A DNA stretch of 64,000 nt, from positions 407,001-471,000 of the forward strand of contig JAZDSV010000006.1 of NCBI GenBank assembly GCA_036784855.1, given 5' to 3'. The DNA comes from Aphelidium insulamus (Eukaryota; Aphelidiomycota; Aphelidea; Aphelidiaceae). The position numbers and the translations under genes are program-made. This document shows, one piece after another, positions 25,998-36,662 of the stretch; positions within the stretch are counted from its first letter, which is position 1, and every line of letters starts with the position of its first letter. The notes below the pieces were generated by a model. The model made no database searches, was not told where the DNA came from, and was given only the letters and a program-made list of their open reading frames with translations.

Positions 25998-27265
25998 CTA
26001 TCCATCTTTGCCGGTGCGCTGGGAGAACCCGCGGTTCCAGTTGAGTAAATTGCTAATGTCATACACCCAGTCGCCGATGCCGCTGTCGGCCCGTGTGGAC
26101 GCAAAACTGCTCCCACTGATACACGGCACGCCATTGTCGCACGCCGACACTTGCATAGTGGAAAAGTAATTGTGATCGCAATCGAGGTCAATCTCATCAT
26201 CAATGGTGTCACCCGGCGTTTTACGACTGGTCAGTGTGCCCAGACACTGTCCATCGGCAATCAGGGCTGCGCTGCCAACCCGACTGGCAGCGTTAATGCT
26301 GAAGCGCAGTACCGTGTCGGGTGGCAAGATCAGCGGACGAAAGCTGAGACTGTGCGGGCAGATGGCAGTCAGCAAAATGGAATCGACAGTAGGATGAAGG
26401 ATGGGACCACCAGTTGCCAGCGAGTACGCCGTAGAGCCAGTCGGAGTGGCAATGATCAACCCATCGGACGTGGTGGACGAGACGTGGCCAAATGCATTCG
26501 ACACCCCAGTCGGCGTGGCAATATCCAATGTTAGCATGTGACGCGCCTGATGGCTGCGATGGATTGTGACCTCGTTCATTGCAACCGCGCTTGTGGAGTT
26601 TGGTACTTGAACGTCACCAGCATCCGAGGGATCGACAGTGGAAACAAGCAGCCGAGATCGCATGAGCACATCTGCCCGCCCGCTCTGTAATATTTCATCC
26701 AGCAATTTGGGGTATGAGCGAATGTCTGCAGTCATGTCAGATAGCGTATAATTCAGGTGTTGATCTCACCAAATGGCATCAAAAACCCCATCGTGCCCAT
26801 GGAGAACGGCATGACGGGTGGCACGCGATTCGGGAACAGGCTGGACACGTGCAAAATTGTTCCGTCACCGCCCAGAGTAACCACCATGTCAACAATGCGC
26901 TCATATTCAGCCTCTGCACATATGATAATTACCAATGAAGATATACGTACTGAACTATACGTACTCTCTGGCGCCTCAGTCGACACGTAGACGGGAACGT
27001 TGGCGGCGGGATGTCTCGGACCAATAAATGCCGCTATATTTTGCGCCACTTGAGGCTCCAGTACTACGTTGACGTTGCGTGCGGCCAGCCAAGCAATAAC
27101 CCCACTGGCAGCTGTGCTGGCCGCCGGATCTCCCGGCTTCTTAATTATGAGAACTGTGCGGGGGCCGTGTTGTGCCGGCCATTCCACACGCAGATGGCGT
27201 CTGCTGACTGTAAGCGACGAAACAATGAAATCAACAAATGTACTTGGATGTTGAACTGACGGCAT
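25998..27265 (-). CDS. NADK: NAD(+) kinase
   Basis: Makes NADP from NAD and ATP. Read from the ATG at 27265 ([10 protein letters not shown]); the codon two before it is GTG and was not chosen. The catalytic GGDG motif lies in [17 protein letters not shown], followed by [16 protein letters not shown], the NEVTIHR motif and a second conserved block [20 protein letters not shown], all diagnostic of the family. At least one 48-nt intron (about 26706-26753) joins MPF to DIRSYPK, and a second lies near 26910-26965 before [12 protein letters not shown]. The N-terminus is only moderately long and shows no obvious organelle signal, so a cytosolic form is likely. Confidence 0.92.
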
Positions 27266-27656
27266 CTCCACCGCCGCATATACTAAACTGCGAGTCTGGC
27301 AGCAGGCGAGTGGAGCGGAGTGAGAGGAACCGAACGCCCCGAAACGCCGATCGCCATTGTATCATTTAAGAGTATTTAACGGGAACCTTAACCCAACCAT
27401 TTTCATCTTTAACAACGTTCCAGAGTTGCGTGCCGCTGGCAAAATCTCCGTGCCCGGCATCGCGCTTAAGGGGCGTGACACTCGCTGCCCTCTGCGGCAG
27501 GCCAGGACACAGATACAATTTCCCTGCCGCCCACGTTCATCGTGTGCCACATGCAGTGTGAATGTCTCTACCTACTGGCACATTCCTTATTTACATCGCG
27601 TTTAAAATGGTGGATTCACAGTGATATTATCTATAAGTGCTGCATAGGTGCTACTA
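27266..27656. other. Intergenic region, NADK upstream flank
   Basis: 391 bp between the end of the Oxa1/Cox18-like gene and the NADK start, both on the minus strand. It should contain the NADK promoter. I see no repeat, RNA gene or conserved frame in it. Confidence 0.4.
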
Positions 27657-28863
27657 CTACGTGCGGAGACTCCGCCACCCCAGACCTAGAGCCTCCCACC
27701 TACGCAGCGGCTGCACAAACCCCACTTTGGGAGACACTGGCGGCCGCTTAGTCGCCGCAGTCCCACCTATTAGACGCGCCAATGCCGGCCACTCATGCAG
27801 TGATGACAGGGTACAGTGGCTGGCAGCATACGCCATCATGAACATTGATCCGGCCTGCGAGCATTAGACAGCGACACGACGTACGTATAACGGAGAGTTT
27901 CATGACTTGCCACAGTGTTGGAGCCAACTACCAAGTACGAAGCGCCGGCCGCCGTGGCAATTAGAGTAGGCACCATGGCTTCCACCTGCCCGCGGACTGA
28001 TCGCGTCTTATTGGCAATCTACACACGGAGTGTCAGAGTGTGGTTAATGCACCATGATACTCTCCATACACACACACACCCTGCGCACATGCCACACTCC
28101 GTACGCCAGCGGCAGTGCCATGGCGAAAGACGCGTCCGTGGCACACAAGTCGACACCGCCACCCATCAGGGCAGTGTGCAGCGAACTCGGCACTGACCGA
28201 AAGTACGAGTCGACCGCCTGCATGGCCAGAGTGGGCACGGCAAGCTCGGCCACATGTCGCACACAAATGCTGGTGGTGGGCAGTTTGCGGCGCTGGTAGT
28301 CCTGCAGGAACTGCTGGTTGTCCATTTCACGCGTGTGGTCCGTGGTTGCCGCGTCGCCACCGCGCTTCAGCTGGCCAAACAGCGCCTGATAGCGTAGGAT
28401 ATCGTTCACATTGCGCGCATACAGATTGCCCCGTTCAATTTCCCGGCTCTGCCACCGGAACTTGACTACAGTGTACAAGCAGTCAGGCGAGCAAGGTGTA
28501 GAACATCTGCGGGCACTTACGCTGTAGCACTGCGGGTATCGATGCGCCCAGTAATACAACAGAGAGCGACAGCGGCATGCCAGTCCAGTAGGGAACGTGT
28601 GCCAAATACAGCTTGACCGGGTTGAGCCAGGACAGCCACGTGCCCATTGTATGCTGCGTGAGTAGTGTGTGTGCCTGCGCGCCGTCAAGTGCAGCCGAAG
28701 CGGCAGTGCCTGTGGCCATCACAGTGGGCGCCGCCGATGTTGCAGCTGCAGCAGCCGCTTGCCCCACAGGCATCTCGGCAATAATGGTGTGCGCGTGTCG
28801 CCGCGAGCAGAACCGCGACACAGCACACCGAAGCGCCAGCGGCCTTCCACGCACCGTGTACAT
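27657..28863 (-). CDS. Probable mitochondrial Oxa1/Cox18-family membrane insertase
   Basis: Exon 1 runs from ATG 28863; its first 30 residues are Arg/Ser-rich without acids, like a mitochondrial presequence. A segment WLSWLNPVKLYLAHVPYW leads to a hydrophobic helix (PLSLSVVLLGASIPAVLQ). Exon 2 (from about 28470) continues LKFRWQSREIERGN and a long charged loop, then a helix around AVPTLAMQAVD and another around ASFAMALPLAYGV. A short exon (about 27930-28020) adds VPTLIATAAGASYLVVG and the last exon adds AGSMFMMAYAASHCTLSS and PALARLIG, resembling the final YidC-fold helix. Five or six hydrophobic segments with charged first loop fit the YidC/Oxa1/Cox18 fold, which inserts proteins such as Cox2 into the inner mitochondrial membrane. 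Sequence identity to any one family is low by eye, so the call is provisional; the last exon boundaries are uncertain. Confidence 0.5.
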
Positions 28864-29246
28864 GTTGTGATTGTATGTTCTGTACTTGCTTGAATACGTT
28901 CGTATTCATATGCGTCAAAGTATTCGCAGATGACTGTTAGTGTCTCCTTTGCGCTGGCTATTGAGCGGCTACATATTTGCATGAGTATAGTTGGGGTATG
29001 TATAGTTGGATGGATGTGTGTATGTGCATGTATGTCCATTGCTGGAGACACTTGTGTATGTATGTATGTATGCATCTAGCTGATGTCTACAGTTAATTCC
29101 GACTCTATTTACACTACTGCGACGTCTGCATCTACAGAAAGGCCGGCCTATACACTGCTTCTCAGGTGCCTGAGCCATTACGTCACGTGGCTAAAAATAG
29201 ATTTACTATCCACCGGTCACTCGCCATCGAGAAGTGTTTGATATTC
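28864..29246. other. Divergent intergenic region upstream of K3
   Basis: 382 bp between the Cox18-like start (minus) and the K3 start (plus). It contains TGTATG/TATG-rich simple sequence around 28980-29075 and no recognisable gene. It probably holds both promoters. Confidence 0.4.
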
Positions 29247-31962
29247 ATGTTGCGTATACTGCTTGCAGCAATCGCGTTCCAGTTGGCGCTCGGCCAATAT
29301 GCCAACTCCAGCTACACGTGGTTAAGTGGAACCAGTGTTATTAATGCCCAGCGACAAGGCGGCGCTGTGGGTGTACCATCTTCATCGGCGTACCCGGGCT
29401 CGCGCTCAGCCCACTGTCTGGCAGTTACCTCTGCCGATCAAAACTATCAAGTCTACATCTACGGCGGCTACGGATTCGTCACAGGCAACAACTAATTCAT
29501 GTCGAGCCTAATGTCACTGACTGGTGCGCATAGGTGCCGTTTCTCTGCTGAAAGATTTTTGGCGATACGACGTGCAAACCTCCACGTGGACCCTCCTTCC
29601 CGAGAACCCCAGCACGTCTCCTGCGTTCGGCAGCGTCGGCGTAGAGAGTCCGACGACCTTTCCCGGAATTTTTCGTTACGGCGGCTGCCGCATCAACGGG
29701 CTAGACCAACAGTTGTATATGTTTGGCGGCGTGTCCACTTCCACAGGTATCGGGCTATAAGTTACAGTATTCCATTGACACTGCAGTGCTAAGCAATGAT
29801 ATGTGGCGCTACAATCCAAGCACTGGCAACTGGGCCTGGTTGGGTGGTGGTGCGAGCATAGATGTGCCGGTAAAAGGTGTGGACGGCCTTCGGATTTTTC
29901 CATCGCGACGGAAGCTGTTTGGATTTGCCGAACACCCACAAACATATGACATCTACTTGCTGGGCGGCACCGGAGAGAACGTTGGTGCCAACGTTGCTGT
30001 CGGTAAGTCTTGCATAGGCTTGTGGTTCGCATTGGCTAACCTCACAGGGGATTTGAATGACTTGTGGCGCTTCAACGTGACCACGCTGACGTGGACATGG
30101 TTGTACGGGCGAATAGACGCCACGGGAATCGCATCAACGTTTGGTACGCGAGGATCAGAAAGCGGCGGAAATGCTATTGGCGCACTGAATACCCCAGGCA
30201 TGGCATTCAACACAAATGGACGGCTGTACGTTTTCGGCGGCACATACAGCAACAGTACGATATAGTGTGACATGGGATATATGTATTCTCACTTCATGTA
30301 GCTTTCTCAAACCTGTTGTGGTCGTATAATGTACAGACCGGACTGTGGACATGGATTAATGGCGTGTTTGGAACGGCTACAAGTAGACGGGCAAGCACAT
30401 CCGCTGCATTCAGCAGTACATACACACCCGGCTCACGGGAACCAGCGGGATTCTGGTGCATTTCTGGCACAAACTACCTCATGACCTATGGTGGAATTGG
30501 AATACTATCCGGTTCTACCGGGTCAGACATTAACGAAGTTTGGCTTTTGGATACCACAACCAATTACTGGGCCTGGATAAGCGGTGATAATCAGTCGCCT
30601 GCCGTTTACGGCACAATGGGCACAGCATCGCCAAACAATAACCCACAGATTCGCCGCACAACATCTGGCGCATCGTTGGCGTTTGAAACGGCGATTATCA
30701 TGTTTGGCGGTTTTACAACTGGCGGCCAGCTGGCCGATCTGTGGCGCGCTGATCTTGGGTTTTCTGGCGGTGTGAACTTGCCAGTGGCTCCTCGTGCGTC
30801 TTCATCGGCTGACAGTAGCAGTACATTGTCAGTTGCCACCACTTCTGTCACGCTTTCAAGCATTCCGACGATGACCGTTGCTTCGTTGCCTTCATCAGCT
30901 ACCATTGTTTCGCCACGTTCCTCAAGCGCCAACACCATTATTCAGCCGACTGGTAAAGCTCAGGATCAATCGTCGCAACTTGTTTCCTCGTCACTGCAAC
31001 AGCTTCTCATCGTGGCCGTGGTGTCTATAGTACTTTTAGTTCTAACATTGGCACTGTGTGTATACACCATGCGCAATAAGGTCAAGTGGAGGATGCGACG
31101 CAAACCCTCGGCCGCCGCAAAACCTCTGGTACCGAACCCAACTCAGATGTCATTGACAGTCGCATCAGCCCGTTCCGGTACACGCACGATGCCTAAGAAT
31201 CCACTTCGACTCATGACGGACTTTAACGGCTTTGATATGCCCAGCAAGGAGTCGATTCTGTCCAGTGAGTCTGATTTCCGACTGTCAAAACTGCTCAAGC
31301 GGACTGGCGCGTATGAACTGAGTGAAGCTGCGGCGCTCAGTCCAATATTATCTCAGCATGGGAACACGGTTTTAGTCAAGCAGATTGTGTTGGAGATGAG
31401 TGGACAGGCCAGTAACAAAAACACGGACGCATTTGAGCACGAGTTGAGCGTGCTGAATATGCTCAGTCGACAGCGATCGCCATTCATATCGGAACTGCTC
31501 GGCTGGCTGGACGACCCTCTGGCAATTGTCACTCGCTGTTGCCAGTATGGTTCCCTGATTGACTGGCTGAGCCGAGGCAACCTGACCACCAAAGCAATCA
31601 AAATGCAATTCGCTATGGACATTTGCTGCGCCGTCAGCGTTCTCCACACCAACAGCATTGTGCACTGCGATCTACAGGCGGTCAACATTTACGTGGACGT
31701 CACGGATAATGGTGGGCGGTTTGTATGCGTGCTGGCAAACTTTGGCTGTGCCCGTGTGTTTCTCAGTAATGGCCGGCTACTTGCACCATTGAGCGTGCAT
31801 CGCGTGGACCGGACCCAGTATGTTGCACCGGAAATTGTAGCGCGGAACAACTACCTGGACACCGAAGTCCACTTTAAAACTGCTTCGCGGTATGACGTGT
31901 ACTCGGTGGGCCAGCTGCTGCACGAGCTGCTGATTAATAATAATGCTCGATACACTGCGTAG
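29247..31962 (+). CDS. K3: Kelch-repeat receptor-like pseudokinase
   Basis: Intact member of the family. Exons: 29247-29484, 29534-29746, 29787-30002, 30048-30254 and 30302-31962, all phase 1. The signal peptide is short (MLRILLAAIAFQLALG). Intron 1 has a GC donor (GCAACA), because no GT is available that keeps the paralogous frame. The stalk (about 30780-30980) is Ser/Thr-rich, the helix lies at about 30984-31065 and the kinase-like domain at about 31280-31950. Landmarks: VLVKQIV Lys, FEHELS Glu, HCDLQAVN catalytic-loop match with Asp and Asn kept, NFG instead of DFG, VAPE kept, DVYSVG kept. Of the six, K3 and K4 look most like a normal kinase outside the DFG change. Its middle (about 29793-30601) is nearly identical to K4 including two introns. 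Confidence 0.85.
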
Positions 31963-32308
31963 TGTTCAAACATGACAATTCATCGATTTCAATAGACTTG
32001 TTTTGGAATAGAGATTCCGCAGCATTAATCGCATTTAGTCAATGTTTTACTAGAGACCGTCAATTGAATCGTTTCTGAGCGCCGTAAAGCTGCTCACCAC
32101 GCTGCAAGATGAATGTATGATGAAGGAGAAGAAGCAAAGCTGTTCATCTCCAACTTCTTCAAAGGCGATGTATACTTAGCGTACCGATAATTAGGCTGGC
32201 GCGCACAAGCCATATACGTACAAGGTGCAACAAATAAAGTCGCTGATATCGCTCGTAGCGCATTCTAATAATAGCCATCGATGGTCTGTAGTCTGTATTT
32301 GAGACAAA
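31963..32308. other. Intergenic region between K3 and K4
   Basis: 346 bp separating the tandem copies; it holds the K3 3' end and the K4 promoter. No repeat or coding pattern was seen. Confidence 0.4.
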
Positions 32309-35028
32309 ATGAACATGAAGTCACTGCTACTGTTGGCGGCGACAGGCATTCAACTAGTGCTTGCGCATTACGCCAACTCTACGTACACGTGGATCAGTGG
32401 CTCCAGTGTTGTTAACGCGCCACGATCTGGTGTAGCCGTGGGCGTGCCTTCTACTTCCGCGTATCCCGGAGCACGCTATTCCCACTGTCTGGCTGTAACG
32501 TCGGCAGACAGAAACTATCAAGCCTACATCTACGGCGGCTATGGATACGTCACTGGTATGATGTTGCACCTGCTGGCTTTGATTTTTAGTGACATGGACA
32601 AGCAGTTACCGGGTCTCAATTAAAAGATTTTTGGCGCTACGATGTGCAAGCAGCCACGTGGACTATGCTTCCCGAAAACCCGAGCACGCTTCCCACTTTC
32701 GGAAACGCTGGCGAGGAAAGCGCGTCAACCTTTCCTGGTGCTCTCCGTTCAGGCGGTTGCCTCATAAATGGGCTTGACCAACAGTTGTACATGTTTGGCG
32801 GCCTGTTCTCTTCCACAGGTAGCTACTAGGAATGGTTAAAAATATTTGACACTATAGTCCTCAACAATGATATGTGGCGCTACAATCCAAACACTGGCAA
32901 CTGGGCCTGGTTGGGTGGTGGTGCGAGCATAGATGTGCCGGTAAAAGGTGTGGATGGCCTTCGCATTTATCCGTCGCGACGGAAGATGTTTGGATTTGCC
33001 GAACACCCACAAACATATGACATCTACTTGCTGGGCGGCACCGGAGAGAACGTTGGTGCCAATGTTGCTGTCGGTAAGTCTTGCATAGGCTTGTGGTTCG
33101 CATTAGCTTACCTCACAGGTGATTTGAATGACTTGTGGCGCTTCAACGTGACCACGATGACATGGACATGGTTGTACGGGCGAATCGATGCCACGGGAAT
33201 TGCATCAACGTTTGGTACGCGAGGATCAGAAAGCGGCGGAAATGCTATTGGCGCACTGAATACCCCAGGCATGGCATTCAACACAAACGGACGGCTGTAC
33301 GTTTTCGGCGGCACATACAGCAACAGTACGATATAGTGTGACATGGGATATATGTATTCTCACTTCATGTAGCTTTCTCAAACCTGTTGTGGTCGTATAA
33401 TGTACAGACCGGACTGTGGACATGGATTAATGGCGTGTTTGGAACGGCTACAAATAAACGGGCTAGCACATCCGCTGCATTCAGCAGTACATACACACCC
33501 GGCTCACGGGAACCAGCCGGATTCTGGTGCATTTCAGGCACAAACTACCTCATGACCTATGGTGGACTTGGAATCTTGTCTGGCTCTACGGGGTCAGACA
33601 TTAACGAAGTCTGGCTTTTGGACACCACGACCCAATTACTGGGCCTGGATAAGCGGTGATAATCAGTCGCCTGGAGTTTATGGGACAAAAGGAACTGCAT
33701 CGGCCTCCAACTATCCCCAAGCTCGGCGCAGTACAGCAGGCGCTGCTTTGACGTTTGATACGACGATTGTTATGCATGGCGGTTTTACAACAGGCGGTTC
33801 GTTGGCGGATATGTGGCGTGCTGACCTTGGGTTTATTGGTGGTGTAAATCTGCCCCAGCCTTTGCTAACGGCCACAACTTCCGATAGCACTTTATCAACA
33901 ATAGGTAGCGCGACATCCGAGCTACTGGTTAGCAGTACGGTAGAGTCGGATACGAACGAGCTTTCTTCATCCGCTACCACTCCAGTTGCGTCTTCTGCTA
34001 GTACAAATTCGTTGATTTCGGCGACTGGAGATTCACTGCATGACACAGCGAAGCTTTTCTCGAGCTCTCTACAACAACTGGTGATTGTGACCGTGGTTGC
34101 TATAGTACTTCTGGTTGTAACCGTGGCACTGCACGTGCACATGATGCGCAGCGTGGCCAAGCGAAGGATGAAAGCCACCGCTGAAGCTAAACCAATCGCA
34201 CGGAAGTCTATTCAGATGACGGTTGTCTCGACTGCTTCGGGAACTCGATCAGTGCCCAAAAATCCACTACGACTCCTGACAGACTTCAACGGCTACACTA
34301 TGCCCAACAAAGAATTCATATTGTCGAGCAGTAGCGATTTCCGAGTCTCAACACTGCTCATGCGGACCGGCAAGTATGATCTGAGTGAAGCTGCGGCGAT
34401 CAGTCCAATACTATCGCAGTACGGGAACACCGTACTGGTCAAGCAGATTGTTGTGGAGATGAGTGGTCATGCCAGCAGCAAGAACACGGACGCATTTGAG
34501 CACGAGCTCAGTGTGTTGAATATGCTCAGTCGACAACGATCGCCATTCATTTCGGAACTACTCGGCTGGCTGGACGACCCTCTGACAATTGTCACTCGCT
34601 GTTGCCAGTATGGTTCTCTAGTTGACTGGCTGAGTCGAGGCAATTTGACCACCAAGGCGATCAAATTGCAATTCGCTATGGACATTTGCTGCGCCGTCAA
34701 TGTTCTCCACTTCAACGGCATTGTGCACTGCGATCTGCAGGCGGCCAACATTTACGTGGACGTCACGGATAATGGTGGGCGGTTTGTGTGCGTGCTGGCA
34801 AACTTTGGCTGTGCCCGAGTGTTCCTGAGTAATGGTCGACTGCTGGCCCCTCTTGATGTTTGTCGCGTGGACCGGACACAATACGTGGCACCGGAAGTTG
34901 TAGCTCGAAACAATTACCTGGACACCGAAGTATATTTTACAGTAGCCTCGCGGTATGACCTGTATTCAGTGGGTCAGCTAGTGTACGAATTTCTGATTAA
35001 TAACTTGCTGAATTATGAAGCTCAGTGA
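32309..35028 (+). CDS. K4: Kelch-repeat receptor-like pseudokinase, frameshifted copy
   Basis: Exons: 32309-32555, 32606-32818, 32858-33073, 33119-33325 and 33373-35028. The start MNMKSLLLLAATG is a signal peptide. Compared with K3, one extra C in the run at 33631-33633 moves the frame inside the last Kelch repeat: the upstream frame ends at TGA about 33657-33659, while the downstream frame is open from before the insertion to 35028. No splice pair nearby removes the change neatly. Downstream parts are well kept: stalk, helix (about 34063-34140), NPLRLLTDFNGY juxtamembrane motif, VLVKQIV, FEHELS, HCDLQAAN, NFG and VAPE. So the break is recent, polymorphic or a base-calling error. Exons 3-5 are nearly identical to K3, the signal exon and the stalk are not. 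Confidence 0.78.
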
Positions 35029-35285
35029 TTTCATCCCATCTTATAAACGAATCGCATTTGCAAGCACTCTGTTTGCTGGGAATATTCGCTTAGATAAAAC
35101 AAATCGCAGTCAAAGGAGCTCGTCTTGTGCTAAAAAAGAAAATCAAAAAATTGTCCACGCGAAGTGTATATCATCGCTGTCTAATTCATACCTATGTATT
35201 ACAACCACAGCCATAAGATTGCATTAAGCGCAGCTTGCATGACAGACTTGCATATTGTGTGAATCGCTGCTATATCACATATATC

Positions 35286-35611
35286 ATGTCCACCGCGGCG
35301 AATGAAAAAACGCTGCGGCAACTCTCGTTCTTCTCGCGCTTCTTCTCCTTCCCCAGTCGACGCGCAGCGCTCATATTGGGCAGTCTAATGCTGGCCAATG
35401 GAATTGGACACGGCACGTTTGCCTACTTTTATCTCACGGATCCCGAGGGCACGCGGGTGAGTAGATAGTGAATCTACTAGGTGCATCAGTGCATCGGTGG
35501 GTGGTCTGACTGGAGCGCGCGTAGAGATTCCTGGCGGGACTCCCGGCCAAGGTGAGCAACGTTGGAGTGATCCCGCCCTCAGCAGCCACGCCAGAGGAGA
35601 GCAGGCAATAG
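35286..35611 (+). CDS. Small single-pass membrane protein, function unknown
   Basis: Two exons, 35286-35456 and 35525-35611, give an 85-residue protein. After a basic, Phe-rich N-terminus (SFFSRFFSFPSRR) comes one hydrophobic segment (AALILGSLMLANGIGHG), then TDPEGTRRFLAGLPAKVSN and a short Pro/Ser-rich end. The donor GTGAGT and acceptor CGTAG are clear and the joined frame stops cleanly. A basic amphipathic start with one helix is common in small inner-membrane mitochondrial proteins, but I do not recognise a family. It is convergent with the ankyrin gene, 62 bp apart. Confidence 0.55.
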
Positions 35612-35673
35612 AATTCGCCGAGTAGAACACGTTGAGATCGCATATCTATTGCACCATATCATTCACTCACTCA

Positions 35674-36456
35674 CTATTCATTCATTCGAGCAAAGCTTAT
35701 AGCATTACGGGCTGCGTACTCTTGTAGTTCACGTACGGTGCGCGTATATCCGACAGTCCTGGCCAGCATCATCGGCGTGACACATGTTGCTTTGTCCAGT
35801 TCACAGTATCTACACGCATTCACGTCAATGCCCTTGTGCGCCAGCAGAGTTTCCACCATCACCGGATCCTCTTCCGGACCGGAGCATGCATAGTGCAGGG
35901 CAGTTTGTTTCTTGTGCCCAGTGGACAGTGCATTGGGATCCGCGCCGTTCCGGAGAAGCCACCGGGCAGCCATCCAGTTGCGCGCCTCCACCGCGACGAT
36001 GAGCAGCGTGCGGCCGCCAGAATTACGGGCATCTAGCAGCGCCTCCCACTCGTCTGGCTGGAGACTCTGCTTCACCCGGTCCAGCCTGATGGATAACGGC
36101 AGAACTTCCGACGCCCACAGCGGCTCGAAATACTCTTCGTCGACGATTATTTGAACGATATCTCGAAACTTGTTCATGGTGGTCTCGGGCAGTTGGCTGT
36201 TGCCAGACGGTGCAGATTGATCATCGCCATCTGCGGCGGCAGTCAGCACAAGCCGGTGTACGCGTGAATCCAGTCTTGATGGCGCAACTGCTGGGTTGAC
36301 GTGGTGGCGGCGGTAATGTGCTGATGGAATAGCAGCAATTGTATTGAACGGGTTCACTGCCAGACCAATACGAGCCACATGCATGGCACCGATACTTTGC
36401 ACACTAGCACCGATAACGAGAAGCACGCGGGCAAGATAAGCGATTTTATACGACAT
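35674..36456 (-). CDS. Ankyrin-repeat protein, function unknown
   Basis: Single frame; the ATG at 36456 (MSYKIAYLARVLLVIG) is chosen because the frame above it starts only at TTG. 260 residues. The first 20-25 residues are hydrophobic with basic residues, possibly a signal anchor or mitochondrial targeting sequence. After a non-repetitive middle with EEYFEPLWASEVLP, at least two ankyrin repeats are readable: GGRTLLIVAVEARNWMAARW with LLRNGADPNAL, then QTALHYACSG and VETLLAHKGIDVNAC, and a third weaker unit with TPMMLARTVGYTRTV. Ankyrin repeats bind other proteins; no enzyme domain is present. Confidence 0.75.
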   Translation of the reverse strand: MSYKIAYLARVLLVIGASVQSIGAMHVARIGLAVNPFNTIAAIPSAHYRRHHVNPAVAPSRLDSRVHRLVLTAAADGDDQSAPSGNSQLPETTMNKFRDIVQIIVDEEYFEPLWASEVLPLSIRLDRVKQSLQPDEWEALLDARNSGGRTLLIVAVEARNWMAARWLLRNGADPNALSTGHKKQTALHYACSGPEEDPVMVETLLAHKGIDVNACRYCELDKATCVTPMMLARTVGYTRTVRELQEYAARNAISFARMNE

Positions 36457-36662
36457 TAACGACTGTAGAGTTTGAGCAAGATTATTTTTGTGAAAAATCA
36501 ATTGCCACGTGCGTGCGCTCTGTGCAGCTTGCCCCTGCCGATCACATTACGTCATCGGATCTGTCAGGTGCATTCCTATTGGTCCATCAGCGCTATATTT
36601 TAACTGTAAAGACAGTACGGACACACAAAGACTTCAAGTCACCATGATGCTCAAATATTAAT

